Source: Paenibacillus sp. MBLB1832 (GTDB lineage Bacteria > Bacillota > Bacilli > Paenibacillales > NBRC-103111). Taken from it: DNA of 64,000 nt. A program made the translations under genes and the position numbers. The notes beneath the pieces were generated by a model. That model was not told where the DNA came from and made no database searches. It saw only the letters and a list, made by a program, of their open reading frames with translations. The stretch covers positions 3,429,001-3,493,000 of the forward strand of contig NZ_CP130319.1 of assembly GCF_032271945.1 (NCBI RefSeq), in the 5' to 3' direction. Below, in pieces: positions 54,205 through 64,000 of this stretch (within the stretch, counting starts at the first letter, position 1; every line of letters begins with the position of its first letter).

Positions 54205-54636
54205 CTACTCCCCGGAATCCCCCGCCTTCTCCTCTTCACCCGAATCATCGGATTGATCAGATCCTTCAGAACCGTCAGAAGCGTTTGAGCCTTTTGAGTC
54301 TTTGTCGGAACTTTTGGATTCCTCTTTATTCTGTTTACCTTTTGCGTCTTTCGCAGGTTTGTCACTTTCTTCTTTTAACTTCTTATAACGCTCTTCCGAC
54401 TCTTTAATCAGTTTAGCGTTTTGTTCCCTTTGATATTGAATAACCTCATTGAACATCTGATATTGTTTTTTTAATTCTTGATCAATGACGCTCGCTTTGT
54501 CAGCACTTTGTTCTTGCGACTTCGTATCTTTCTTCTCTTCTTTCTTTTTCGAGTCACCGCCGAATAGCGAGCAAGCTGTTACCAGAATGAGCATGATCAA
54601 AATCGTGATCGCTTTAATGAAACGTTGAATACGCAT
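54205..54636 (-). CDS. Lipoprotein with a charged coiled coil, function unknown
   Basis: From the ATG at 54636 (GGAG 9 nt upstream) it is 143 aa; the frame is open 33 codons further into the metG terminator region. Signal ITILIMLILVTAC with lipidated Cys, then a Lys/Glu coiled coil (KQYQMFNEVIQYQREQNAKL) and a Ser/Asp/Glu/Gly-rich tail. No homologue recognised. Downstream of metG, likely separately transcribed. Confidence 0.7.
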   Translation of the reverse strand: MRIQRFIKAITILIMLILVTACSLFGGDSKKKEEKKDTKSQEQSADKASVIDQELKKQYQMFNEVIQYQREQNAKLIKESEERYKKLKEESDKPAKDAKGKQNKEESKSSDKDSKGSNASDGSEGSDQSDDSGEEEKAGDSGE

Positions 54637-54704
54637 GTCATTCACTCCGTGGTTAGTTTCCTCTAGTTTGCCCTTTGTCGGGGAAAATACCCGAAACAAA
54701 AACA

Positions 54705-54733
54705 GACCCCGTCCCTGCAAGCAGGACGGGGTC
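54705..54733 (-). terminator. Terminator of metG
   Basis: A 10-bp GC-rich stem (54705-54714 with 54724-54733) is followed on the minus strand by TGTTTTTG, just after the metG stop. Confidence 0.9.
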
Positions 54734-54737
54734 ATGG

Positions 54738-56759
<2,022 letters not shown>

Positions 56760-57092
56760 TTATAGAAAACGCAAAAAACCCTCATCCATCTTGGGACGAG
56801 AGCTGAACTCACGCGGTACCACCCAGGTTCCCCCGCCTTTCACAAGCTCGGGGCTCAGTAAGTCTATGACGACTTGCCCATTAACGCTGGGACACGAGAT
56901 CAACTCACTCTCAGATGATCTTGTGCGAACGAGACGCATCACAAATCAACTAAGCAGCTTGTAAACCTATTCTCCAGGACCATATTCCAGACATCTTCCT
57001 ATACCGGCTTTCACCTAGTCCGGCTCTCTGTTCATAGGCTTCCGAATGTACTTATCCGTTCATCGAAATCAACCATATTTAGCTATCTTTAA
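56760..57092 (-). promoter_or_regulatory. T-box riboswitch, Met specifier
   Basis: The 5' leader of metG carries the T-box sequence TGGGTGGTACCGCG (minus strand, about 56827-56814), the Stem I S-turn AGTA, the apical GGTGAAA loop and, 3' of it, a candidate specifier ATG at 56983-56981 in AATATGG. A competing terminator CTCGTCC-CAAGAT-GGATGAG with TTTTTT follows (56768-56800). Uncharged tRNA-Met should switch it on. No protein gene lies in this stretch. Confidence 0.88.
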
Positions 57093-57096
57093 GCAC

Positions 57097-57126
57097 AATA
57101 TATCGAAAAAAACGACCCCATGTCAA
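57097..57126 (-). promoter_or_regulatory. Predicted promoter of the metG T-box transcript
   Basis: Minus-strand perfect TTGACA (57126-57121), 18 bp, TATATT (57102-57097), just upstream of the T-box Stem I. Confidence 0.75.
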
Positions 57127-57145
57127 GTTGGCAAATTCATTAGAA

Positions 57146-57370
57146 TTAATTTTCCATCTTGGCAGGTACATGATCTACACCACCAGGATGAAAAGGGTGA
57201 CATTTACAGATCCGCTTGACCGATAACCAGGAACCTTTTAAAGGGCCATGTATCTCAAGTGCCTCTAACGCATATTGCGAACAAGTCGGGTAAAAACGGC
57301 ATGTCGGGGGTTTCAGAGGAGAAATAAACTTTCTATAAAAGTGGATGGGTACTTGAAGCGCCCTTTTCAT
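57146..57370 (-). CDS. yidD: Membrane protein insertion efficiency factor YidD
   Basis: 74 aa, amphipathic, acts with YidC in membrane insertion. Signature [20 protein letters not shown], then [20 protein letters not shown]; three of four conserved Cys present. GGGTGATT upstream of the ATG. Upstream of the metG promoter, separately transcribed. Confidence 0.9.
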   Translation of the reverse strand: MKRALQVPIHFYRKFISPLKPPTCRFYPTCSQYALEALEIHGPLKGSWLSVKRICKCHPFHPGGVDHVPAKMEN

Positions 57371-57690
57371 CAGTAATCACCCTAACCTCAAACAAGATCA
57401 ACTTACTGGTACTCCACTTTATCTTGCATGAAAATGAGTAGCAGGTCAAATACTGGGCAAACTGCCACTCAAATCCGATAACATTTTAAGAACCTAGAAT
57501 ATTGATGAATGGATACAAACTTTTTCAAAGTGGATCTTCCAGTTTTATCGAAGATATGTATGATGTATTTCACAAGTTCTGTGGGTATTGGTGACAAGTT
57601 GTGAGTTTGCGTTATAATGTTGGATGGAGCATTTTATTAGCTTGAGAGTGGCTTCAGGTTCGCAATTGAAAGTTGATAATAGGAGTTTAT
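57371..57690. other. Intergenic region between yidD and the LTA-synthase-like gene
   Basis: About 320 bp with no ORF having a ribosome site. It holds the divergent yidD start on one side and, near the other, a candidate promoter for the plus-strand gene. No repeat or RNA motif was seen. Confidence 0.5.
57591..57618 (+). promoter_or_regulatory. Predicted promoter of the LTA-synthase-like gene
   Basis: GTGACA (57591-57596), 16 bp, perfect TATAAT (57613-57618), 76 bp before the ATG. Confidence 0.6.
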
Positions 57691-57693
57691 CGG

Positions 57694-59787
57694 ATGACGA
57701 CATTTCTTAAAGCATTGAAACATTTACCTACACGTATCATGATTGTGGTGCTTCCTTTTTTGCTCATGTGTATGGTTGAGTACTTAGAAAGAGGCTCCTA
57801 CAAAGATTTTCATCAGTGGTACACGGATCATCCGAACGCGATGCTTTTGGCCTTTTTCGTTGTTGCCGCGCTTTACTGGTTGCTAATTGCAATAATTGGC
57901 GGGACGCGAATCGCATTTTGGATCGTAAGTGCGGTATTGTTGCCACTCGGAGCAATCAGCGGCAGTAAATTAAAGGCAATTGGTTCACCGTATTACCCGT
58001 GGGATCTTTATTTTCATAATCAGCTTATGGAGTATAAAAAATTTTTGAATGGCTATTTATCGAAAAATATTATAATAAGCGTTCTCCTGTTCCTCATTCT
58101 CGTATCTTGTCTTTTTTATGTACTTTTGCGCAAACGGAGCGTACGTTTTCATTGGATTGAGCGTAGTGTCTATGGTGTAATTGCGATTGTGGTGGCGACG
58201 AGTCTGTATTGGGATAAGCCCATTTCTTTCACTAAATTGTATGGCATGTACACGGTTCCGTGGGACCAGACGATTACCTATGATGACAACGGGTTCCTTT
58301 ATTCGTCAGTTCAGATGCTAAACTTTTTGGATGTGGCCAAGCCTAAGGACTATAGCAAAAAAACGATTACAGAGCTGATCAATCAGATTCCTGAGAGCAC
58401 TGCAACCAGTGAGAAACAACCGAATATTATTGTTATGCTAGGAGAATCGTTTTTTGATCCGACGCAAATGAAAAACGTAACGTTTAGTCGTGACCCTATC
58501 CCTCATTTGCATGAATTACAGAAGAAATTCACGAGCGGTAAAATGCTTTCCCCCCAATTTGGCGGCAGCACGGCTAATGTAGAGTTTGAAGTTTTGTCGG
58601 GGAATTCGATGCGGTTTTTCGGAAAATCTCCAGATAAAATCATTCCTTATATCGAATACATGAATCATGGCGTTGATTCTTTGGCCAGTATTACAACGAG
58701 ACAAGGCTACACCGCGACAGCGATTAATCCGTTCTTTAGTTACTTTTTTGATAGTCGAAAGGTGTATAAGCATTTTGGTTTTTCGAGGTTCATCTCGAGT
58801 GAATATTTTCCGAATGACTTTTCGGGACCCAATTATGCCGATCATGCGGTTGTTAATAAAATTATTGAGGCAACGGAAAAGAGCTCTGGTCCTGATTTTA
58901 TTTTCGCCAATACGATGGAGAATCACCATCCCTATGGACCTAACAAGTTCAGCAAGAATACGATCCAGGTTACTGGTGATATAACGGCTGAGTCCAAGAG
59001 CATTTTAGAGACTTATGCGCAAGGCATTACCGCAACAGATCAGGCGCTCCAATCACTCGTTGACTATTATTCTAAGGAGTCGGAGCCTACGATTCTTTTA
59101 TTTTTCGGCGACCATTTCCCGTTTTTTGAGGAAGATTATAAAGTATATCGCGATGCGAAGTATGTGTTACCGAATGATCCGGATTTATATACGAAGACGC
59201 ATTTAACACCCTTTCTAATTTGGAACAACTTTTTGCCAGCAGATCAAGAAAAGTTGAATTTAACCTCCAGCCCTTCTTTCTTAGGACCGATCCTGCTTCA
59301 TATGGCTGGTGTTAAAGGCAGCTATTACACCGATTATCTGTATGAATTATCGAAGAAAATTCCAGTTATTCCGCCACAAGAGATGTGGTCGAAGTATAAC
59401 ATTCAAGAAAGTGACTTGATTGGGTATGAGAACATGCAGTATGATAACTTGTTTGGCAAGCGGTATGGTTATGAGGATAAGGGATACAAGGATACGATCG
59501 TTCAACCTTCCTATGTACTGGGTTATGGAGATCCTGTTATTTCAAATATCACCATTGCCGATCATAAAATGCTGGTTACTGGCTCGCCTTTCTTCTCTTC
59601 CTGTAATGTGTATATTGACGGAAATGAAGTGAAGTCGAATTTCGACGGCAAGGATACGTTATATGTTGATTTAACTACAATACCAACGCTGGAGACTGGC
59701 AAACAGCATGGAGTCGAGGTTCGCGTTTACGATGACAAAAAGATGAAAATCGGGCAGTCGAATCTTTACCTGATGCCTGCGTCATGA
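57694..59787 (+). CDS. LTA synthase/sulfatase family membrane protein
   Basis: 697 aa from the ATG at 57694 (AGGAG 8 nt upstream). Five N-terminal membrane helices (about residues 15-175), then an extracellular sulfatase-type domain with NIIVMLGESFFDPTQM (metal-binding Glu/Thr nucleophile region), a GGSTANVEFEVLSGNSM segment and FFGDHFPFF. A C-terminal extra domain (about 600-697, VISNITIADHKML ... VEVRVYDDKKM) looks Ig-like. Probably transfers phosphoglycerol to a lipid or glycan; which polymer is unknown. Confidence 0.85.
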   Translation: MTTFLKALKHLPTRIMIVVLPFLLMCMVEYLERGSYKDFHQWYTDHPNAMLLAFFVVAALYWLLIAIIGGTRIAFWIVSAVLLPLGAISGSKLKAIGSPYYPWDLYFHNQLMEYKKFLNGYLSKNIIISVLLFLILVSCLFYVLLRKRSVRFHWIERSVYGVIAIVVATSLYWDKPISFTKLYGMYTVPWDQTITYDDNGFLYSSVQMLNFLDVAKPKDYSKKTITELINQIPESTATSEKQPNIIVMLGESFFDPTQMKNVTFSRDPIPHLHELQKKFTSGKMLSPQFGGSTANVEFEVLSGNSMRFFGKSPDKIIPYIEYMNHGVDSLASITTRQGYTATAINPFFSYFFDSRKVYKHFGFSRFISSEYFPNDFSGPNYADHAVVNKIIEATEKSSGPDFIFANTMENHHPYGPNKFSKNTIQVTGDITAESKSILETYAQGITATDQALQSLVDYYSKESEPTILLFFGDHFPFFEEDYKVYRDAKYVLPNDPDLYTKTHLTPFLIWNNFLPADQEKLNLTSSPSFLGPILLHMAGVKGSYYTDYLYELSKKIPVIPPQEMWSKYNIQESDLIGYENMQYDNLFGKRYGYEDKGYKDTIVQPSYVLGYGDPVISNITIADHKMLVTGSPFFSSCNVYIDGNEVKSNFDGKDTLYVDLTTIPTLETGKQHGVEVRVYDDKKMKIGQSNLYLMPAS

Positions 59788-59838
59788 CGAAAGCCCCCTA
59801 TGAATAGGATGAAATATCCTACGCTTAGGGGGCTTTCG
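59788..59838 (+). terminator. Terminator of the LTA-synthase-like gene; 3' arm doubles as a ribosome site
   Basis: A 12-bp stem (59788-59799 with 59827-59838, one edge pair each) with an imperfect inner hairpin. The 3' arm AGGGGG lies 7 nt before the GTG of the next gene, so folding would hide that Shine-Dalgarno sequence. Confidence 0.7.
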
Positions 59839-59839
59839 T

Positions 59840-60223
59840 GTGGTGTCAAATGTTCCACCAGCTCATGTGCATTTTTTTACGACGATTACGTCAGAAACTC
59901 TCTCTCATCATCATTTATTACGGCTGTATACGTTCAGTGTGAACGGCACTTCCTATGATGGGCATGTCCATCAATATCAGGGCATTTCAGGTATCAAGTA
60001 TGGGCATTATCATGCGTATTACGGCGTTACAGGCCCACCAATCGCGCTAGCGAATGGCGAGCATTTTCATATGCTGGACGGGATTGTCGACCTCAATTTA
60101 TATAATACGAGTAGACGCGGCACATTAATGAAATCGGCTAAATTGGAAGGAATCATCCTTGAGCTTCATCAACATTTGTATCAAGGCTATACGTCCGTTG
60201 GGTTCGGTTATGAGCCTTGGTAA
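59840..60223 (+). CDS. YmaF-like histidine-rich protein
   Basis: 127 aa from GTG at 59840 (AGGGGG 7 nt upstream). Six clustered H-x-H patterns (HVHFF, SHHHLLR, HVHQYQG, GHYHAYYG, EHFHM) recur with about 25-residue spacing in an all-beta style, as in the YmaF family, whose role is unknown. His pairs suggest metal binding. Convergent with the epimerase gene (2-bp gap). Confidence 0.65.
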   Translation: MVSNVPPAHVHFFTTITSETLSHHHLLRLYTFSVNGTSYDGHVHQYQGISGIKYGHYHAYYGVTGPPIALANGEHFHMLDGIVDLNLYNTSRRGTLMKSAKLEGIILELHQHLYQGYTSVGFGYEPW

Positions 60224-60225
60224 GG

Positions 60226-61203
60226 TTAGAGACTCTCGATCCGAATGGACCACTCGAATGTGAATACAGCACCTGGATCAAGTCCTTGCGCACCTGACAT
60301 TTCTGGTGCAAAGCTTTCATTGAATACGTTCATAATGCTGGTGTAAGGCTCTAGTGACACCGCATTCGCCCATGGCGCCGTAAATAGCACATGGATCGGG
60401 AACTGATCACCCATGTCAAAAATAAGCTTTGTGCCGCGAGCTTCATACGCTACCTCGCACACCTGCGGGCCAGGCGCGATGCTAAGCATCTGCGAACCCC
60501 CAGGATACCCAGGCAGCTCGCTCACAACCGCGCCGCGCTGTAGAGCCGCTGTGAGCGGCGAAGGCGCTGGCCCCGCTGCTGCGAAGCCTCCCGCGGTAAG
60601 CGGCCATTCCGCCTCAGCAGGAATGGTCACTCGCACGCGGCTGGCTTCGCCTTCCGTAAAAGCGAAGTACGGGTGAAATCCAAGCGAGAGCGGCATCGTA
60701 TCGCCGCCTCGATTGGTAATTTCACCGCTGAGTGACAGCGTACCTTCCTTCAGACGGTACGTGAAGCGAAAGCATGCGGCGTGCGGGAAATACGCCAGCA
60801 TGTCCGGGGTCTCCGCGATGTCGAACTCCGCGGAGACATACGCCCCGCCAGCCGCGTCCGCGCCGCTGGCGATCACGTTCCACGGCCGCTCGCGCAGCTG
60901 GCCGTGGGCATGGTCCGGCTCCCGATTCGCAGGGAGCTGGTACTTGCGGCCGTCGAAGGTGAAGGCGGCCTCTTTGACGCGCCCCGGCGGGAACAGAATG
61001 GGCACGCCGTAGCGCGAAGAATTGACGCGAAGCTCCGCCAAGGCGGCTGGCTTCGCGATATAGCCCTTGTTCCGCACATCAAAGCGGAACAGATGGAATC
61101 CGACGGCCGGTATAACTTCGGCCACGGCTTCATTGTGATGGTCAACGAGTTGAAGTGTTGACTCCCCTTCCCACTCACTATGTACAATTTCATATTGACT
61201 CAT
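60226..61203 (-). CDS. Aldose 1-epimerase-like protein
   Basis: 325 aa from the ATG at 61203 (AAGGAGG upstream). Galactose-mutarotase fold: PILFPPGRVKEAAFTFDGRK, HAHGQLRERPW with the catalytic-type His, LSLGFHPYFAF and VSLEPYTSIMN. A CPBP-protease gene overlaps by 14 bp upstream. The middle (60530-61060) is noticeably GC-richer than its neighbours, with Ala/Arg/Gly codons in C/G. Substrate unknown. Confidence 0.85.
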   Translation of the reverse strand: MSQYEIVHSEWEGESTLQLVDHHNEAVAEVIPAVGFHLFRFDVRNKGYIAKPAALAELRVNSSRYGVPILFPPGRVKEAAFTFDGRKYQLPANREPDHAHGQLRERPWNVIASGADAAGGAYVSAEFDIAETPDMLAYFPHAACFRFTYRLKEGTLSLSGEITNRGGDTMPLSLGFHPYFAFTEGEASRVRVTIPAEAEWPLTAGGFAAAGPAPSPLTAALQRGAVVSELPGYPGGSQMLSIAPGPQVCEVAYEARGTKLIFDMGDQFPIHVLFTAPWANAVSLEPYTSIMNVFNESFAPEMSGAQGLDPGAVFTFEWSIRIESL

Positions 61204-62011
61204 GGTTATGTCCTCCTTCGTGCCCTGCAGGTGCACGTCCCATACGCTGGATGGCACTTCGTGTTTGATAATAGTTATAAATCATAATGAGACCAAGCAC
61301 AAGAATAAAACTAGTGACTACACTACCCTCGGCCCCGAATCTACCGCCAGAGATGAGATCAGCTCCTTGCGTGGTTGTCTTAATCAGAGAAGACATCTCA
61401 ATGCCAGAAACATCAAAACCAAACACACAGCCCTGCATGAAATTCCAGGCGAAGTGAAGTCCCACAGGCATCCACAAACTGTCTGTAAACTCTCGGCTTA
61501 GCCCCAGTAAAAGTCCTGCCAATACGAGGTTGATGAACGGAATGGGAGAGCTCCACATCCCGGGATTAAAGCTATGCAAGAATGCAAATATCAACGTCGA
61601 GACGGTGACCGCCGTTTTTACACCATACTGATGCTTTAGAAGACCTTGTAGATAACCGCGTGCAAATAACTCTTCATTCAACGCTACACCAATAAAAAGT
61701 AGGAGACCTGCTCCGATTTCATATGCCGTTGATGAACTCCAATGAGTTTCCACGATTAGAATTCCGCCAAACAACCAAATACAGATGCCGCTTAACGTAA
61801 TCAGCCCAGCTCCCCAGGCTAATCCCTCTCCACCCTTGCGTAGAAAGCCCCGACTTCCGAATCCTAGCTTCCACCCTTTTTTACGCTCAAACACATAAAA
61901 AGACAGCAAGACTCCGCTTATAAATCCGACGATCTGCGCCCATAAGGCTGCTTTCATAAAAAATGGATCTTTGGATATCGCATTCATACTCTCGATCAAA
62001 TCGGGCTGCAT
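61190..62011 (-). CDS. CPBP family intramembrane metalloprotease
   Basis: 273 aa from the first usable start (ATG at 62011). Active-site motifs are complete: NEELFARGYLQG (EExxxR), FAFLHSFNP (FxxxH) and VGLHFAWN. In frame upstream of 62011 the sequence encodes a convincing membrane helix (KLIGKIIITLIFIVIITVIL) back to an in-frame TGA, but no ATG/GTG/TTG exists there. So the true N-terminus is probably lost to a +1 shift (62126-62128) or uses an unusual start. May process proteins or modify prenyl chains in the family; substrate here unknown. Confidence 0.8.
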   Translation of the reverse strand: MQPDLIESMNAISKDPFFMKAALWAQIVGFISGVLLSFYVFERKKGWKLGFGSRGFLRKGGEGLAWGAGLITLSGICIWLFGGILIVETHWSSSTAYEIGAGLLLFIGVALNEELFARGYLQGLLKHQYGVKTAVTVSTLIFAFLHSFNPGMWSSPIPFINLVLAGLLLGLSREFTDSLWMPVGLHFAWNFMQGCVFGFDVSGIEMSSLIKTTTQGADLISGGRFGAEGSVVTSFILVLGLIMIYNYYQTRSAIQRMGRAPAGHEGGHNHESI

Positions 62012-62276
62012 GCGAACAGCGGCAACCGCCGCTGCAATCGATAAAATAACCGTGATGATGACTATAAAAATAAGCGTTATGATAATTTTCCCTATTAGTT
62101 TTAATATAGCTTTCCATTTCCTGTGTTTCTTCTCGATAACGTATCACTCCTTTCTTCCTACATGTTTTCGAGGCATCCCTCCTAATTCCTCCCAGTTGTT
62201 CGCAATAACCCTCTTGTGCAATCGATTACACCATGCCAAAATAAAACTATTCTTACTTACATGGTTGGAGGATAGC

Positions 62277-63629
62277 ATGCTCTTTGTTCTTATTGCTCTT
62301 TGGAGCATCTCCATTGGTCTTCTGATCGTAGATCCTCGTTCTCGTACGATGCGCTGGATGAGTGCCGTCGCATTTACAGGTGGATCAGGCGCGCTTGCGG
62401 CCGTCATTTCAGCCTACCTATTACCTTACTTCCAACAGACTGCCCCCCATTCCTCGGTCGTCACACTGACGTATCGATGGATGAGCGTTAGTTCATTGCT
62501 TTCCTATTACGGATTGCCTTACTCGTTCGGCATGCTGGCCTTAGCGTATCAAACCCATTGGCAAAAGCCTTTTGTCCGCACCTGGCTGCCCTTATTTATG
62601 CTTGTTCCACCAATCCTTTGCTTACTCTTCACGCATGGGTATACAGAGGAAATGCCAATCGACTTCCCCGTTGTCACGGCTTGGGCTTTTCCTTATATTG
62701 CAGTCGGTGCGCTTCTGATTATGCTAAAAAGAGAGCAATTACCTGCCATGAAACGAACGCATTTGTTTACTTGTCTAGCGCTGCTTCCACCCATTCTCTC
62801 TGTGGGGGTCCTTAATTACGTCATGCCCAGCTTTGGCTTCTATCGCTTATGGGTTTATCATGTATGGATTTTAGCGTTTGTTGTACCTTTTTTTATTTTT
62901 ACGTTTTTCAAATATGGGTTCCTCGGAATTCGCTTGCTCATTGAACGACGAAAACTAGATTCCACGCTGCGCGCCATCACATCAGGCACCGCCATCCTTA
63001 ATCATGCGATTAAGAATGATGTAGGTAAAATGCGCTTGTTCTTGGAGAAAATGCACCAACACGCCATAGAAACTGGACAAAACGAACTTGTTCAGGACAT
63101 TCAAGTTGTCATGAAAGCATCCAGTCATATCCGTGAAATGATTAGCCGCGTCCATGAACAGACTCAGGAACTGCCGCTGCGCTTCACTCAGATCGACATG
63201 ATTCAGCTCATCCATGATGTGCTTGACTCACTCAGATCACATTTAGGTGCTATTCGCGTTCAATTGCAGCTTCCGGACCAACTTAATCTCCGCATAGATC
63301 ACATTCAAGTCACGGAAACATTGACAAACATTTTAATGAATGCGATTGAAGCGATGGGGAGTCAAGGCGAGTTGACGATCTCCGCAATTCCTAATAAAAA
63401 GAATGTCGTTATTCTGATTACAGATACGGGGGCAGGTATGGACAAATCCGTACTGAAACAAGCGGTTGAGCCATTCTTTACCACCAAAGGCGGACAGCGG
63501 AACAACTTTGGACTTGGCCTTGCGTATTGTTATAGCGTGATGAAAAAGCACAAAGGCAGCCTGGAAATAAGCAGTGAATGGGGCGTTGGTACACGCGTTT
63601 ATCTAACTTTTCCAAGTCAGCTTAAGTAA
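62277..63629 (+). CDS. Membrane sensor histidine kinase
   Basis: 450 aa from the ATG at 62277 (GGAGG 5 nt upstream; the frame is open far upstream but antisense to the protease). Six to seven N-terminal membrane helices (about residues 1-218), then an atypical H-box with His243 (AILNHAIKND) and an HATPase domain: ILMNAIEAM (N box), ITDTGAGMD (G1), FFTTKGGQ (F box), FGLGLAYCYSVM (G2). Pairs with the response regulator 31 bp downstream. The signal is unknown. Confidence 0.88.
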   Translation: MLFVLIALWSISIGLLIVDPRSRTMRWMSAVAFTGGSGALAAVISAYLLPYFQQTAPHSSVVTLTYRWMSVSSLLSYYGLPYSFGMLALAYQTHWQKPFVRTWLPLFMLVPPILCLLFTHGYTEEMPIDFPVVTAWAFPYIAVGALLIMLKREQLPAMKRTHLFTCLALLPPILSVGVLNYVMPSFGFYRLWVYHVWILAFVVPFFIFTFFKYGFLGIRLLIERRKLDSTLRAITSGTAILNHAIKNDVGKMRLFLEKMHQHAIETGQNELVQDIQVVMKASSHIREMISRVHEQTQELPLRFTQIDMIQLIHDVLDSLRSHLGAIRVQLQLPDQLNLRIDHIQVTETLTNILMNAIEAMGSQGELTISAIPNKKNVVILITDTGAGMDKSVLKQAVEPFFTTKGGQRNNFGLGLAYCYSVMKKHKGSLEISSEWGVGTRVYLTFPSQLK

Positions 63630-63659
63630 TTGTCATATCGATTGAGAGGAGATTACAGG

Positions 63660-64000
63660 ATGGAACCGATTCGCGTCCTTATTGTTGAAGATGATCCTGA
63701 CTGGCTGCGAGGTCTTACGGATTATTTGCATCGCCAAGGTGATATGAACGTTGTCGCATGCCGCTCAACCGCCGAAACGGCGAGAGCCCTATTGACCACC
63801 GACGAAGCGCTGGCAGATGTCGTTCTCATGGATATTATGCTGCAAAATGAACCGATGGGCATTGAACTCGCGGAGCTTGCTTTTACGATGTGGGGAGCGA
63901 AAGTCATCATGTTAACGTCCATGGAGACGAAGGATTTCATCTTCCGTTCTTTCCAGGCTGGCGCCATCGATTACCAGATCAAATCACAATTCGAAGAGAT
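63660..64000 (+). CDS. Response regulator, receiver domain, cut by window edge
   Basis: 113 codons are present. ATG at 63660 with GAGAGGAG 8 nt upstream. Receiver motifs: IVEDDPDWL (acidic pocket Asp11/12), phosphoacceptor Asp58 in VVLMDIML, Thr in MLTSMETKD and the conserved Lys in DYQIKSQFEE. The output domain, probably LuxR-type HTH, lies outside. Forms an operon with the kinase upstream. Confidence 0.9.
   Translation, partial: MEPIRVLIVEDDPDWLRGLTDYLHRQGDMNVVACRSTAETARALLTTDEALADVVLMDIMLQNEPMGIELAELAFTMWGAKVIMLTSMETKDFIFRSFQAGAIDYQIKSQFEE

Noticed and set aside
61887..62147. 86-aa ORF opening at 62147
   Set aside because: As a separate gene it gives a His/Tyr-rich odd sequence; it is the other frame of the protease N-terminus, consistent with the suspected +1 shift.
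61971..62276. Extended N-terminus (103 residues) for the histidine kinase
   Set aside because: It is antisense to the CPBP gene and a GGAGG-supported ATG exists at 62277.

Overview
The window is chromosomal core DNA from an endospore-forming Bacillota, most likely Paenibacillaceae. The evidence is the complete spoIIIAA-AH operon, spoIIM, spoIVB, spo0A, splB, a YjcZ-type spore peptide, an MciZ homologue, and gene order that follows the Bacillus subtilis yqk-yqj-yqi-yqh region (deoB-xerD-yqzK-fur-spoIIM; spo0A-spoIVB-recN-ahrC-tlyA-dxs-ispA-xseBA-folD-nusB; accCB-spoIIIA-yqhV-efp-yqhT-aroQ-yqhR-yqhQ-yqhP-yqhO-mntR). I see no rRNA, tRNA, CRISPR array, prophage or insertion sequence. Genus assignment is inference from gene content and protein style.

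Layout. 1-8.2 kb: deoB (cut by the window edge), xerD, yqzK, ald, fur, spoIIM, endoQ and nudF on the minus strand, then mciZ on the plus strand and a YqjE-type peptidase. 8.3-13.8 kb: a Prli42-like miniprotein, a branched-chain 2-oxoacid dehydrogenase operon (E3, E1alpha, E1beta, E2) and a DUF2627 protein. 13.8-18.5 kb: an accessory stretch with a SteA-like division protein, several small unknown proteins and a metallo-beta-lactamase-fold hydrolase. 18.7-30.9 kb: YjcZ-like peptide, spo0A, spoIVB, recN, ahrC, tlyA, dxs, ispA, xseB, xseA, folD, nusB. 31-34.3 kb: DUF2273-amaP-asp23 and accC-accB. 34.5-40.4 kb: spoIIIAH to AA plus yqhV. 40.5-48.9 kb: sulfolactate synthesis genes, DUF441, aspartate kinase, efp, peptidase, aroQ, yqhR/Q/P/O. 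49.1-54.1 kb: mntR, splB, ccdA, znuBCA. 54.2-57.4 kb: a lipoprotein, metG with a T-box leader, yidD. 57.7-64 kb: an LTA-synthase-like protein, a YmaF-like protein, an aldose-epimerase-like protein, a CPBP protease, and a two-component system cut by the right edge.

The most striking observation is that spo0A, the master regulator of sporulation, is read in three frames. Two separate +1 insertions, each turning an expected GAAC into GAAAC on the coding strand, break the receiver domain and the DNA-binding helix, while the promoter region (sigma-A-like and sigma-H-like promoters and three perfect 0A boxes) and the other sporulation genes look intact. A third possible +1 shift in the same pentamer lies at the 5' end of the CPBP protease gene. 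Either this is a recently asporogenous lineage or the assembly has a systematic indel error; the reads would decide.

Functionally, most genes are housekeeping: isoprenoid precursors (dxs, ispA), fatty-acid initiation (accBC), branched-chain acyl-CoA supply (bkd), one-carbon metabolism (folD), DNA repair (recN, xseAB, endoQ, splB), translation (efp, metG), metal homeostasis (fur, mntR, znuABC) and sporulation. Start sites were chosen by Shine-Dalgarno spacing. Motif and promoter calls were made by eye, and no database search was possible.
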